This document shows positions 54,973 through 64,000 of a DNA stretch of 64,000 nt, one piece after another (position 1 is the stretch's first letter; every line of letters begins with the position of its first letter). The stretch is from Pelomonas cellulosilytica (GTDB lineage: Bacteria; Pseudomonadota; Gammaproteobacteria; Burkholderiales; Burkholderiaceae_C). The notes beneath the pieces are model-generated. The model was not told where the DNA came from, did no database searches, and saw nothing but the letters and a program-made list of their open reading frames with translations. The position numbers and the translations under genes were made by a program. The DNA is taken from the NCBI RefSeq assembly GCF_021353265.1, contig NZ_JAJTWU010000003.1:739273-803272 (forward strand). Reading direction: 5' to 3'.

Positions 54973-56076
54973 TCAGGCGCGGGCATCGCCCCAGCGCAAC
55001 GGCCGGGCCTCGTCGCCCACGTAGCTCACCTCGCCGGCGCGGTTCACGCAGTACTGGGGCGACATCACCATCTCGCTCACCGTCATGCCTTCGCCGACGC
55101 GCGTGTGTTCGAACAGGACCGAACGCTCGACCGTGCAGCCCGCGCGCAGGTGCGAGCCATGGCCGATCCACGTCGGGCCAATGACGCGGGCGCCCTTCTC
55201 GATGCAAACGTTGGAGCCGATGTAGACCGGGCCCTCGATATGCACCGAGTCCCAATCGACGGACGTGTTCAGGCCGGTCCACACCTGCGGACGCACCTGG
55301 CGCCCCGGCACGTGCATTTGCGCCACCTCACCGGCCAGCACGCGCTGGGTGACGGCCCAGTAGTCGGTCAGGCGACCGATGTCGATCCAGTTGAACGGAC
55401 GGTTTTGCGCGTAAAACGGCAGGCCCTTCTCCACGAGCAGCGGGAACAACTGGCTGCCGATGTCGAACTCCTTGCCCGGCGGGATCAGGTCCAGCACCTC
55501 GGGCTCGAAAATGTAGATGCCGGTCGAAGCCAGCGTGCTCAGCGCCTCGGCGGGCTTGGGCTTCTCCTGGAAGGACGTCACGCGGCCATCCGGATCCGCC
55601 ACGACGATGCCGTAGTTCTTGGTGTCCTCGCGAGGCACGTCCAGCGTCACAACGGTGGCGATAGCGCCCTTGGCCTTGTGCTCGGCGATGGCAGCTGTGA
55701 TGTCCATGTCGATGATGGCGTCACCGCACAGCACCAGGAAGGTCTCGTCGAAGAAGCCGCCGAAGTCCTGGATCTTGCGCATGCCGCCGGCGGAGCCGAC
55801 CGGCTTGCACACCACCTCACCCTGCTCGCGCACTCCCTCGTAGGAGTAGCCCAGCTCGACGCCCCAGCGCTGGCCGTTGCCGAAGTAGTTTTCGATCTTC
55901 CAGTGCAGGAAGGCCACGTTCACCATGATCTGCTTCACGCCATGCTGCGCGAGCAGTTCGACGAGGTACTCCATCACCGGCTTGCCGAGGATGGGCACCA
56001 TCGGCTTGGGCGTGAACTTGGTCAACGGACGGACGCGGGTGCCTTGGCCGGCGGCCAGGATCATTGCTTTGGTCAT
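54973..56076 (-). CDS. NDP-sugar pyrophosphorylase (mannose-1-phosphate guanylyltransferase-like)
   Basis: A 367-residue nucleotidyltransferase starting MTKAMILAAGQGTRVRPLTKF, the signature GxGTRxRPLT loop, with PKPMVPILGKPVMEY following. A left-handed beta-helix C terminus (about residues 255-367; VHIEGPVYIGSNVCIEKGARV) distinguishes it from RfbA and resembles eukaryote-type GDP-mannose pyrophosphorylases or GlmU-like enzymes. The sugar cannot be told from sequence. Start at 56076 is fixed by the motif; the open frame upstream is unrelated. It is oriented against rfbC and probably cotranscribed with ugd upstream. Confidence 0.85.
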   Translation of the reverse strand: MTKAMILAAGQGTRVRPLTKFTPKPMVPILGKPVMEYLVELLAQHGVKQIMVNVAFLHWKIENYFGNGQRWGVELGYSYEGVREQGEVVCKPVGSAGGMRKIQDFGGFFDETFLVLCGDAIIDMDITAAIAEHKAKGAIATVVTLDVPREDTKNYGIVVADPDGRVTSFQEKPKPAEALSTLASTGIYIFEPEVLDLIPPGKEFDIGSQLFPLLVEKGLPFYAQNRPFNWIDIGRLTDYWAVTQRVLAGEVAQMHVPGRQVRPQVWTGLNTSVDWDSVHIEGPVYIGSNVCIEKGARVIGPTWIGHGSHLRAGCTVERSVLFEHTRVGEGMTVSEMVMSPQYCVNRAGEVSYVGDEARPLRWGDARA

Positions 56077-56141
56077 ATGCAGTACTCGGTTATTCGTTGG
56101 AACGCTCAGGAGACAAGCAAAGTTCAAGCCGACTGCGCGGC

Positions 56142-57476
<1,335 letters not shown>

Positions 57477-57541
57477 GCTGTGTCCTTGCTCAGAATCGGT
57501 TCACGCGTTTGTAACTCAGGGGCGTGACAGCGCCGTGGAGG

Positions 57542-58549
57542 TCAGACCTTGTAGTAGTCCCGATACCAGGCGACAAAGCGCTGGATGCCTTCTGGTACTG
57601 GCATGGCAGGCCGAAAGCCCGTCCACGCGGCCAGTTCTTCCACATCCGCGTGCGTAGCCGGCACGTCGCCATCCTGAAGCGGCATGAAGTTCTTCACGGC
57701 CTCCCGACCCACGGCCTGCTCGATGGCTTGGATAAAGCTCATCAGCTGAATGGGCGCGTGGTTGCCGATGTTGAACACGCGATACGGCGCGCTCGACCGT
57801 GCGGGGTCGGCCTGATCCGGGTCGTAGCCTGGATCGGCTGTCGCCGCGCGATCCAGCACCCGAACGACACCTTCGGCGATGTCGTCGATGTAAGTGAAGT
57901 CGCGAATCATCTTGCCGTGGTTGAACACGTTGATGGGGCGCCCCTCGATGGTGGCCTTGGTGAACAGGAAGAGCGCCATGTCGGGCCGGCCCCATGGCCC
58001 GTAAACCGTGAAGAAGCGCAGGCCCGTCGTTGGCAACCCAAAAAGGTGCGAGTAGGTGTGCGCCATCAGCTCGTTCGCCTTCTTCGTCGCGGCGTACAGA
58101 CTGATCGGATGGTCCACGCTGTGATGCTCTGAGAACGGCATCAGCGTGTTGCCGCCGTAGACGCTGGAGCTAGACGCGTAGGCCAGGTGCTCCACGCCGT
58201 TATGGCGGCAGCCTTCGAGGATGTTCGTGAAACCGACGATGTTGCTGTCGATGTAGGCGTGCGGGTTCTCGATGGAGTAGCGCACACCGGCCTGAGCGGC
58301 CAAATGGACAACGCGGTCAAAGCGGTGCTCCGCAAAAAGCTTGGCCACGCCTTCGCGGTCGGCCACGTCCATCTTGACGAACGTGAAACCCGGCTTCGCC
58401 TGCAGCCTCGCGAGCCGGTCATTTTTGAGCTGTGGCGAGTAGTAGTCGTTGAGGTTGTCCAGCCCAACAACTTGATCACCACGTGCCAACAGCAGTTGAC
58501 TCACGTGCATGCCGATGAAGCCGGCTGCGCCTGTCACAAGAACTTTCAC
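57542..58549 (-). CDS. UDP-glucuronate 4-epimerase-like SDR enzyme
   Basis: A 335-residue [22 protein letters not shown] at the start, [20 protein letters not shown] near 83-102 and SSSSVYGGN near 126-134 with [15 protein letters not shown] near 152-166 (catalytic Tyr/Lys) match the LspL/WbpP/UDP-GlcA epimerase group; [13 protein letters not shown] near 182-194 is particularly characteristic of that group. Adjacent ugd makes its likely substrate, giving UDP-galacturonate. First gene of the leftward set; its promoter must lie in 58550-58832. Confidence 0.9.
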   Translation of the reverse strand: MKVLVTGAAGFIGMHVSQLLLARGDQVVGLDNLNDYYSPQLKNDRLARLQAKPGFTFVKMDVADREGVAKLFAEHRFDRVVHLAAQAGVRYSIENPHAYIDSNIVGFTNILEGCRHNGVEHLAYASSSSVYGGNTLMPFSEHHSVDHPISLYAATKKANELMAHTYSHLFGLPTTGLRFFTVYGPWGRPDMALFLFTKATIEGRPINVFNHGKMIRDFTYIDDIAEGVVRVLDRAATADPGYDPDQADPARSSAPYRVFNIGNHAPIQLMSFIQAIEQAVGREAVKNFMPLQDGDVPATHADVEELAAWTGFRPAMPVPEGIQRFVAWYRDYYKV

Positions 58550-58832
58550 TCGATATCCCCGTGCTTCGAAATCATTCGGGATTCTCCTCTATGCGTGACG
58601 TATTCCGGCTCCCAAAGCCCGCAGCTGAGGGGCTCCGCGCATCCCGTGGATTAGTGGTGTCGCGTGTCGTGGTGTAACCCTTCTTGGGCCCGTGATTCCC
58701 ATCACATCGCATGCCTCGCGCCCCAACACGTTACAGGGCCCATCGCCTACATTGATCGCACTGGCTCGCTGCCCAGTCCGCTGCCCGCTCTATGTGGCGC
58801 ACACCGTTGTTCCTCGTGCCCCATCCTCACCC

Positions 58833-61121
58833 ATGCAACCACTGCACACCGCCTCGCGCCTAGTCATCTCATTGATTGTGGCCGCCACGACAGCTTCGCT
58901 CACCGCTTGCGGCGGCGGAGGCAGCGCCGGTGGCGCGACCTCGGCGCCCACGATCGCTGCCGCACCAACACCCACCACCGGAAGCGCCGACAACGGCGCT
59001 GCCGGCACCCCGAACACCACGGCAGCAACGCCGATCGACACCGGCGTTAGCAGCGCGGCAGCCGACGTGTCGGCAACCGAAGTCATCCCAACCGCGCAGG
59101 CGTTTGCCGGCACCGATGCTCCGTCTCCTGTGCTCACCGTCCGCGCACGCGCTGACGTGGCGGGAGGCGTCGGCGCCATGATGACGCTGCGCATCGATGG
59201 CCAGGTGGTCGGCACCGTGGAGGTCAAGTCCACCACACCGGACGACTACAAGTTCACGACGCCCACGCTCAAGGCTGGCTCGAAGCTCGATCTCGTCTTC
59301 ACCAATGACGGGGCGGTCGATGGCGTCGACCGTAACCTGCACATCATTGCGCTGAGCGACGGCGTATGGACAATCCTCCCGACCATCAGCGGTTCCGTCG
59401 TTGACCGCGGTCCGCGCAGCCTCGCCTTCGATGGCGTCGACACCATTCCCGGCCAGGGAGACCTCTTTGTCGACAGTGCGCTGAGGCTCACCTGGCCTGG
59501 CAGCGCCGTCGATACGCAATGGGGCGCCAAGGTCGACGCCGTCCGTTTCCTGGAACAGGCCAGTTTTGGCCCCACGGCGGACGACGTCAACAAGGTCGTC
59601 AAGGATGGCTATTCCAGCTGGATCACGGCCCAGCTCACGCTGCCCTACACACGCGACTTCTTCGATCACGTCCAGGCCAAGTACGCACTCGGAGACGCCT
59701 ATCGCCCGAAAGGGGCCAACTACACCCCGTTCTGGGTCTCACAAAAGTTCTGGGAACGCGCCGCGCGCGCCCCGGACCAGTTGCGTCAGCGCGTGGCATT
59801 CGCCCTCCACCAAATCTTCATGGTGTCGCAGGCGGATCTCAACCTCTACGCCCACGGCCGCGCCTATGCGCAGTACGTCGACCTACTGCACAAGCATGCG
59901 TTCGGCAACTACCGCAATCTTCTGGAGGACATGGCGCTGACGCCAAGCATGGGCATCTACCTCTCGCACATGCGCAACCGCAAGGAAGATCCGGCGACCG
60001 GCCGCATGCCCGACGAGAACTTCGCCCGCGAGATCATGCAGCTGTTCTCCATCGGCCTGTACGAACTCAACAATGATGGCTCCCTGAAGCGCGACGCCAA
60101 CGGCAACCCGATCGAGACGTACACCACCGCCGACGTAATGGCCATGGCCAAGGTGTTCACCGGCTGGAGTTGGGCCTACCCCGACGCGCAGTTGAACGAA
60201 AGCACCTTCCGGTACAGCACGCCAAGCGTCACCGCCGCCAACGACTACCAAATCGACTTCCTGCCGATGAAGGCCTACCCGGGCCAGCACTCCACCGCCG
60301 AGAAGCGGCTGTTCACCGGCAAGTCCTGGGCCGTCACGCTGCCGGGCGGCAGCACTGCACAGTCCGACCTCAAGGCTGCGCTCGACGCTCTGTTCAACCA
60401 TCCCAACGTCGGCCCGTTCGTCACCCGCCAGCTCATCCAGCACCTCGTCACGAGCAACCCCAGCCCGGCGTACATCAATCGCGTCGCCACCGTGTTCAAC
60501 AACAACGGACAGGGCGTGCGCGGCGACCTGGGTGCCGTGGTGAAAGCCATCCTTCTCGACACCGAAGCACGCAGCACCCCGACGGCCGACTTCGGCAAGC
60601 TGCGGGAGCCGGTGCTGCGGCTGGCACACTGGATGCGCGCCATGGGCGCCCAATCCGTCAGCGGCCAGTACTTGATGCAGGATACGCTTGAGTCGCAAGG
60701 TCAACGTGCCCTGTTCGCGCCCTCCGTATTCGGCTACGTCCGCCCTGGCTACATCCCGCCCAATACCGCTTTCAGCACGCGCGGCGCTACGGCACCCGAG
60801 TTCCAGATCGTCAATGAATCCACGGTGGCGATCTGGCTCAATGCGGTGGAAAACCTCGTGACGACCGGCGTCGGCACTAACAGCGATGTTTCGAGCACGT
60901 ACGCCAATCAAATCGGGATGGCCAGCTACACGAACCTCGCCACTTTGCCTGACCACCTCAACCTGATGCTGCTGGGCGGGCGCATGACGCCCGCGCTGCG
61001 GCAACAGATCCTGGACATCATGTCCCAGATCAACATCACCGGCACCGATGCCGCCAAGCGGCGCGCGCAGGCCGCGCTGTTCCTCACCCTCGCCTCCCCA
61101 GAGTTCGTCTTCCAACCCTGA
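58833..61121 (+). CDS. DUF1800 domain-containing lipoprotein-like protein
   Basis: A 762-residue exported protein. It starts MQPLHTASRLVISLIVAATT with a lipobox-like SLTAC (cysteine near residue 27), followed by a Gly/Ala/Ser/Thr-rich linker and a carbohydrate-binding-like segment (about 100-220). The DUF1800 domain covers about 235-740 (RFLEQASFGPTADDVNKV; LRQRVAFALHQIFMVS; ENFAREIMQLFSIGLYELN; KVFTGWSWAYPD; FVTRQLIQHLVTSNPSP). DUF1800 is always paired with DUF1501, as here with 5 bp between stop and start. Function is unknown; the pair is suggested to act at the cell surface, possibly on polymers. The start is chosen by the signal sequence. Confidence 0.88.
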   Translation: MQPLHTASRLVISLIVAATTASLTACGGGGSAGGATSAPTIAAAPTPTTGSADNGAAGTPNTTAATPIDTGVSSAAADVSATEVIPTAQAFAGTDAPSPVLTVRARADVAGGVGAMMTLRIDGQVVGTVEVKSTTPDDYKFTTPTLKAGSKLDLVFTNDGAVDGVDRNLHIIALSDGVWTILPTISGSVVDRGPRSLAFDGVDTIPGQGDLFVDSALRLTWPGSAVDTQWGAKVDAVRFLEQASFGPTADDVNKVVKDGYSSWITAQLTLPYTRDFFDHVQAKYALGDAYRPKGANYTPFWVSQKFWERAARAPDQLRQRVAFALHQIFMVSQADLNLYAHGRAYAQYVDLLHKHAFGNYRNLLEDMALTPSMGIYLSHMRNRKEDPATGRMPDENFAREIMQLFSIGLYELNNDGSLKRDANGNPIETYTTADVMAMAKVFTGWSWAYPDAQLNESTFRYSTPSVTAANDYQIDFLPMKAYPGQHSTAEKRLFTGKSWAVTLPGGSTAQSDLKAALDALFNHPNVGPFVTRQLIQHLVTSNPSPAYINRVATVFNNNGQGVRGDLGAVVKAILLDTEARSTPTADFGKLREPVLRLAHWMRAMGAQSVSGQYLMQDTLESQGQRALFAPSVFGYVRPGYIPPNTAFSTRGATAPEFQIVNESTVAIWLNAVENLVTTGVGTNSDVSSTYANQIGMASYTNLATLPDHLNLMLLGGRMTPALRQQILDIMSQINITGTDAAKRRAQAALFLTLASPEFVFQP

Positions 61122-61126
61122 TTGCC

Positions 61127-62554
61127 ATGGCCACCAACACTTCTCGACGTTCCTTTCTAACTGCCGCGGGCGGCCTGGCGGCGTCCGGCCTCGGCCGCTT
61201 TGGCACCCCGCTGGCCATGCATCTGGCTGGTATCGGAGCACTGGCCTCAAGCCAGGCGGCCGCGGCCACCACCAACGACGGCTACAAGGCCATCGTCTGC
61301 CTGTTCATGCAAGGCGGCAACGACAGCCACAACTGGATCGTTCCCACCGACAGCACCAACTACACCAGCTACGCCGCGGCACGACGCGAGCTTGCCGTGC
61401 CCACCAACAAGCTCGTCGGCATGACCGCCGCGGGGCAAGCCAGCGGCCGCAGCTTCGGCATGCCGCAGGAACTCGCGCCGCTGCTGGCCCGCTACGAGGC
61501 CGGGCAGTGCGCCGTCATCGCCAACGTCGGCACGCTGGTTCGCCCCATAACCAAGGCCGAGTACGCCGCCGGAGTCGGCCTGCCCTCCAAGCTGTACTCG
61601 CACAACGACCAGCAGGCGATGTGGCAGTCCCTCCAGCCGGAAGGCGCGCCCACCGGCTGGGGCGGCCGCATGGGCGACGTGCTAATGGCCGCTAACCAGC
61701 AGCCCGTCTTCACCGCCATTTCCACCAATGGCAACGCCGTTTTCCTTAGCGGCTCCAAGGTCAACCAGTACCAGTTGGGGATGAACGGCCCGGTCGCCAT
61801 CAACCCGGCGATGGACGGCACCCATGCGGGCAGCACTGCGGTGCCCGGCGCACTGAGGAGCATGCTGGCCAGCACGAGCAGCCCTAATGATTTCCAGGCG
61901 GAATACCTCAAGGTCGTGCAGCGCTCGCTGACCACCACGAGCACCCTTCAACCCGCATTGGCCGCATCGGGTGTCGCGGTGCTGCCCAATGTCGCCGTGA
62001 CGCTGCCCGATGGCAGCACGCTGAACCTGGCGAATGAACCCTTGGCCAAGCAACTGCGCGTCGTAGCCCAAATGGTGGCCGCAGCGCCCCGGCTGGGCCT
62101 GCAGCGGCAGGTATTCATGATCACTGTCAGCGGCTTCGATGCCCACGCTTTCCAGATGCGCGACCAGCCCGCCAACATGGCGCGCGTGGCCCAGTCCATT
62201 GACTGGTTTATGAGCGCCCTCCAAGGTGTCGGCATGGTCAACAATGTCACTCTGTTCACCGCAAGCGACTTCGGCCGCACGTTGGTCAGCAACGGTGACG
62301 GCTCCGACCACGGCTGGGGTAGCCACCACTTCGTCGTCGGCGGCGCGGTCAAGGGCAAGAAGATCTACGGCGACTTTCCGGTCACCGCGCTGGGCACCAC
62401 CACCGACGTCGGCTCGGGACGCCTGCTCCCGGGCATCGGCGTGACCCAGCTGGCCAACAGCCTCGGCACCTGGATGGGACTGAGCCTCACGGAACGTCAG
62501 ATCGTGCTGCCCAACCTCTCCAACTTTGGCGCTGGGCCAACTATTTTTGGCTGA
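61127..62554 (+). CDS. DUF1501 domain-containing Tat-exported protein
   Basis: A 475-residue protein with a twin-arginine signal (TSRRSFLTAAGGLAASGL near residues 4-22). The DUF1501 domain has IVCLFMQGGNDSHNWIVPT near 52-70, HNDQQAMWQSLQPEGAPTGWGGR near 155-177 and the end VTLFTASDFGRTLVSN with SDHGWGSHHFVVGG near 385-404, an alkaline phosphatase-superfamily style fold (a metal-binding Ser/Asp/His arrangement). Exported folded, with its partner DUF1800. The Tat signal and the pair arrangement imply a periplasmic or surface enzyme; the substrate is unknown. Confidence 0.9.
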   Translation: MATNTSRRSFLTAAGGLAASGLGRFGTPLAMHLAGIGALASSQAAAATTNDGYKAIVCLFMQGGNDSHNWIVPTDSTNYTSYAAARRELAVPTNKLVGMTAAGQASGRSFGMPQELAPLLARYEAGQCAVIANVGTLVRPITKAEYAAGVGLPSKLYSHNDQQAMWQSLQPEGAPTGWGGRMGDVLMAANQQPVFTAISTNGNAVFLSGSKVNQYQLGMNGPVAINPAMDGTHAGSTAVPGALRSMLASTSSPNDFQAEYLKVVQRSLTTTSTLQPALAASGVAVLPNVAVTLPDGSTLNLANEPLAKQLRVVAQMVAAAPRLGLQRQVFMITVSGFDAHAFQMRDQPANMARVAQSIDWFMSALQGVGMVNNVTLFTASDFGRTLVSNGDGSDHGWGSHHFVVGGAVKGKKIYGDFPVTALGTTTDVGSGRLLPGIGVTQLANSLGTWMGLSLTERQIVLPNLSNFGAGPTIFG

Positions 62555-62782
62555 ACGAGCCGTCCGTCGCGTCGCTACCCATTCTCAGTCGACCTTCTGA
62601 GCAGCATGACCGGTGCAAGGTCACCTGACTTTGAACAGGGCCCAGCTGCGAACAGGAACATGATCACATGGGACCCAACAGTTAGGGATAGGCAAGCCCA
62701 TTTACAGCGCCCAAAGTCTATTTGGAAGATCAGAGGATGAGCGTCGACATTGGGAGGTCAACCTCGATATAAAGGAGCTCGC

Positions 62783-63859
62783 ATGTCTACGCGCCGCGTT
62801 GGGGCTATTCCGATTGCAGTTTTGATTTTAAGAATCACTACTTTGATGGCGCTGATCATGCCGCCAAACTGCAATGCGTTTGACTTGTTCGTAGATGGCT
62901 TATCGGGTACCGTAAATCGTTACGATGGAAGTACTGGAGCTCCTGCGCCGTCGGCCAATCAGCCGTCCGGAACTGCCTATTTTGCAGTGGTCCCAGGTAT
63001 TGCGCAAGGCATCGCGTTTGGCTCTGACAACGAGTTGTATGTCTCTAGCTATGGAGACAACGCGGTTCTGCGATTTGACAGTGCCTCAGGGCAGTTGCTG
63101 GGAAAGTTTGCTGCAGTAACAAACCCCTCACATCTCGCATTTGGCAAGGACGGTAGTCTTTTTGCGTTAAGTGGAGGCAGTGTTGTCTTGCGCTTCAGTG
63201 CACAAGGCAAATTCTTGCAATCCTTTAGCTCGCCAGAATTAACCGATTTGCGCATGCTTAAAATCGGCGCGAATGGCAATCTGTATGTAACCAATGGCGC
63301 TTCCAGGGGGCATCCAGGACTATTTGGCTTTGACGCCTCAACAGGATCTTTCCTCGGAGACTTTATCACCTCGGGTGCGCTTGCAAACCCATCCGGTTTT
63401 GCGTTCGGGCCGGACGGCGATCTGTATGTTGCCGACTCAAATCCTCAGAATGGCAATCCTTTTGGAATACTTCGCTACAACGGACAAACAGGGGCGTTCA
63501 AGAGTCTCTTTGTCGGAGCTGGAGTGGTTTCAATACCGGATTTAGTCTTCGGTCCGGATGGAAATATCTATATAGCGGGCAATAACAATAACAATATATT
63601 AAGGTATGACGGCGATACTGGAGTCTTGATCGATGAATTTGTACCTCCTGAGTCGGGCCGCCTTGACGCGCCCCTATCCTTGGTCTTTGGGCCGCCCTCA
63701 GTACCAGAACCCGTCAGCTCATTACTGTTCTTTGGCGGACTGTTGCTAGTCGTGCATTTGTTCCGTAGATCGCACGGTCGCGAGGCTATGACAGCGAGTT
63801 CGTCTTGTGGATCGCCGGCGCCCAACCAATCCACCGAACTCAAGTCCAACCTCGGCTAG
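62783..63859 (+). CDS. PEP-CTERM NHL/beta-propeller surface protein
   Basis: A 358-residue exported protein. Start ATG at 62783 has an excellent ribosome-binding site (AAAGGAGCTCGC). Signal peptide to about residue 35 (ends CNA|FD). The middle is a repeat protein with 6-7 propeller blades bearing FGPDGDLYV / FGPDGNIYI-type NHL-like strands (about 65-310). Near residue 315 follows VPEPVSSLLFFGGLLLVVHLF and RRSHGR, a PEP-CTERM signal, but the protein continues for about 20 further polar residues (EAMTASSSCGSPAPNQSTELK...), which is unusual. GC content is visibly lower than the genome background, suggesting recent acquisition. Confidence 0.8.
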   Translation: MSTRRVGAIPIAVLILRITTLMALIMPPNCNAFDLFVDGLSGTVNRYDGSTGAPAPSANQPSGTAYFAVVPGIAQGIAFGSDNELYVSSYGDNAVLRFDSASGQLLGKFAAVTNPSHLAFGKDGSLFALSGGSVVLRFSAQGKFLQSFSSPELTDLRMLKIGANGNLYVTNGASRGHPGLFGFDASTGSFLGDFITSGALANPSGFAFGPDGDLYVADSNPQNGNPFGILRYNGQTGAFKSLFVGAGVVSIPDLVFGPDGNIYIAGNNNNNILRYDGDTGVLIDEFVPPESGRLDAPLSLVFGPPSVPEPVSSLLFFGGLLLVVHLFRRSHGREAMTASSSCGSPAPNQSTELKSNLG

Positions 63860-63862
63860 AAT

Positions 63863-63932
63863 ATTCACCCATAAGTAGTCGGCCCTGCAAAACGCTCACA
63901 ACCCGCATGAACACTGGTGATGCGGGGTGAAT
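63863..63932. repeat. Nested inverted repeats after the PEP-CTERM gene
   Basis: ATTCACCC (63863-63870) is inverted as GGGTGAAT (63925-63932), and inside this ACCCGCAT (63901-63908) is inverted as ATGCGGGGT (63920-63928, one extra G). The DNA begins 4 bases after the PEP-CTERM stop codon. Such termini with TTCACCC/GGGTGAA resemble mobile-element ends, though no transposase is visible before the window edge. No identification is claimed. Confidence 0.4.
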
Positions 63933-63941
63933 GCCGATGGT

Positions 63942-63990
63942 CAGAACTCCCAGAATCAAATTCAATGACTATTGATTTCTGGGAGTTCTG
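63942..63990. repeat. Long hairpin at the right edge of the window
   Basis: CAGAACTCCCAGAA (63942-63955) and TTCTGGGAGTTCTG (63977-63990) are perfect 14-base inverted arms; inner TCAA/TTGA extends the stem past a one-base bulge. The loop is AT-rich. There is no T-run after the stem on either side of the window, so a terminator is not the obvious reading; a mobile-element terminus or a recombination/regulatory site is possible. Confidence 0.5.
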
Positions 63991-64000
63991 GAGGGCAGGC

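Overview
The window is chromosomal DNA of very high G+C content. Its gene content and order fit a betaproteobacterium of the order Burkholderiales, probably near the Rubrivivax/Roseateles/Leptothrix group. The pointers are gpsA-secB-grxC-rhodanese facing gpmA, a pyrR-pyrB-pyrX cluster, a pil/chp chemosensory cluster beside rubredoxin, thiD and hemL, the ubiJ-ubiB pair, and an EpsL/PEP-CTERM type exopolysaccharide region. This placement is inferred from gene order and protein motifs; no 16S or tRNA gene is visible.

Region by region. 1-1103: a partial methyltransferase gene diverges from comF. 1104-4468: an accessory pocket with a hipBA-like toxin-antitoxin pair, a frameshifted PIN-toxin remnant, a group II intron maturase remnant and an intact FitAB-like PIN toxin-antitoxin pair. 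4565-16848: mostly housekeeping genes (trmL, gpsA, secB, grxC, rhodanese, gpmA, a sugar-isomerase-like gene, a chemoreceptor, a PlsC-like acyltransferase, pyrX-pyrB-pyrR-ruvX-algH and a photolyase). 16935-31088: signalling, comprising a histidine kinase, a LuxR-type regulator and a response regulator with a degenerate GGDEF domain, then a diguanylate cyclase downstream of the type IV pilus chemosensory cluster pilG-pilH-pilI-pilJ-chpA. 31137-35120: rubredoxin, thiD, hemL, mpl. 35314-37600: a second accessory pocket with a hypothetical gene, an XRE regulator and an IS630-like element. 37927-39432: a secreted serine hydrolase with dockerin-like repeats and a PEP-CTERM sorting tail. 39636-46253: aspS, DUF502, fmdB, a sodium:solute symporter and ubiB-ubiJ. 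46381-58549: a polysaccharide region. 58833-64000: a DUF1800/DUF1501 pair of exported proteins, then a lower-GC PEP-CTERM beta-propeller gene and hairpin-rich DNA at the window end.

The polysaccharide region starts with a WcaJ-type priming phosphotransferase and the EpsL outer-membrane protein, followed by genes that make nucleotide sugars: galE (UDP-galactose), manC (GDP-mannose), rfbBDAC (dTDP-L-rhamnose), a sugar nucleotidyltransferase, ugd (UDP-glucuronate) and a UDP-glucuronate 4-epimerase-like gene (UDP-galacturonate). Chain-building glycosyltransferases, flippase and polymerase are not in the window, so this is the priming and precursor half of a system completed elsewhere. Two proteins with PEP-CTERM tails imply an exosortase elsewhere in the genome.

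I did not find a clearly new multi-gene system. The best candidates for a second look are the kinase/LuxR/degenerate-GGDEF trio with a perfect inverted repeat between two of its genes, the dockerin-like PEP-CTERM serine hydrolase, the toxin-antitoxin and retroelement graveyard with its near-perfect operator pair, the dihydroorotase-like pseudoenzyme, and the low-GC PEP-CTERM propeller next to possible mobile-element DNA.
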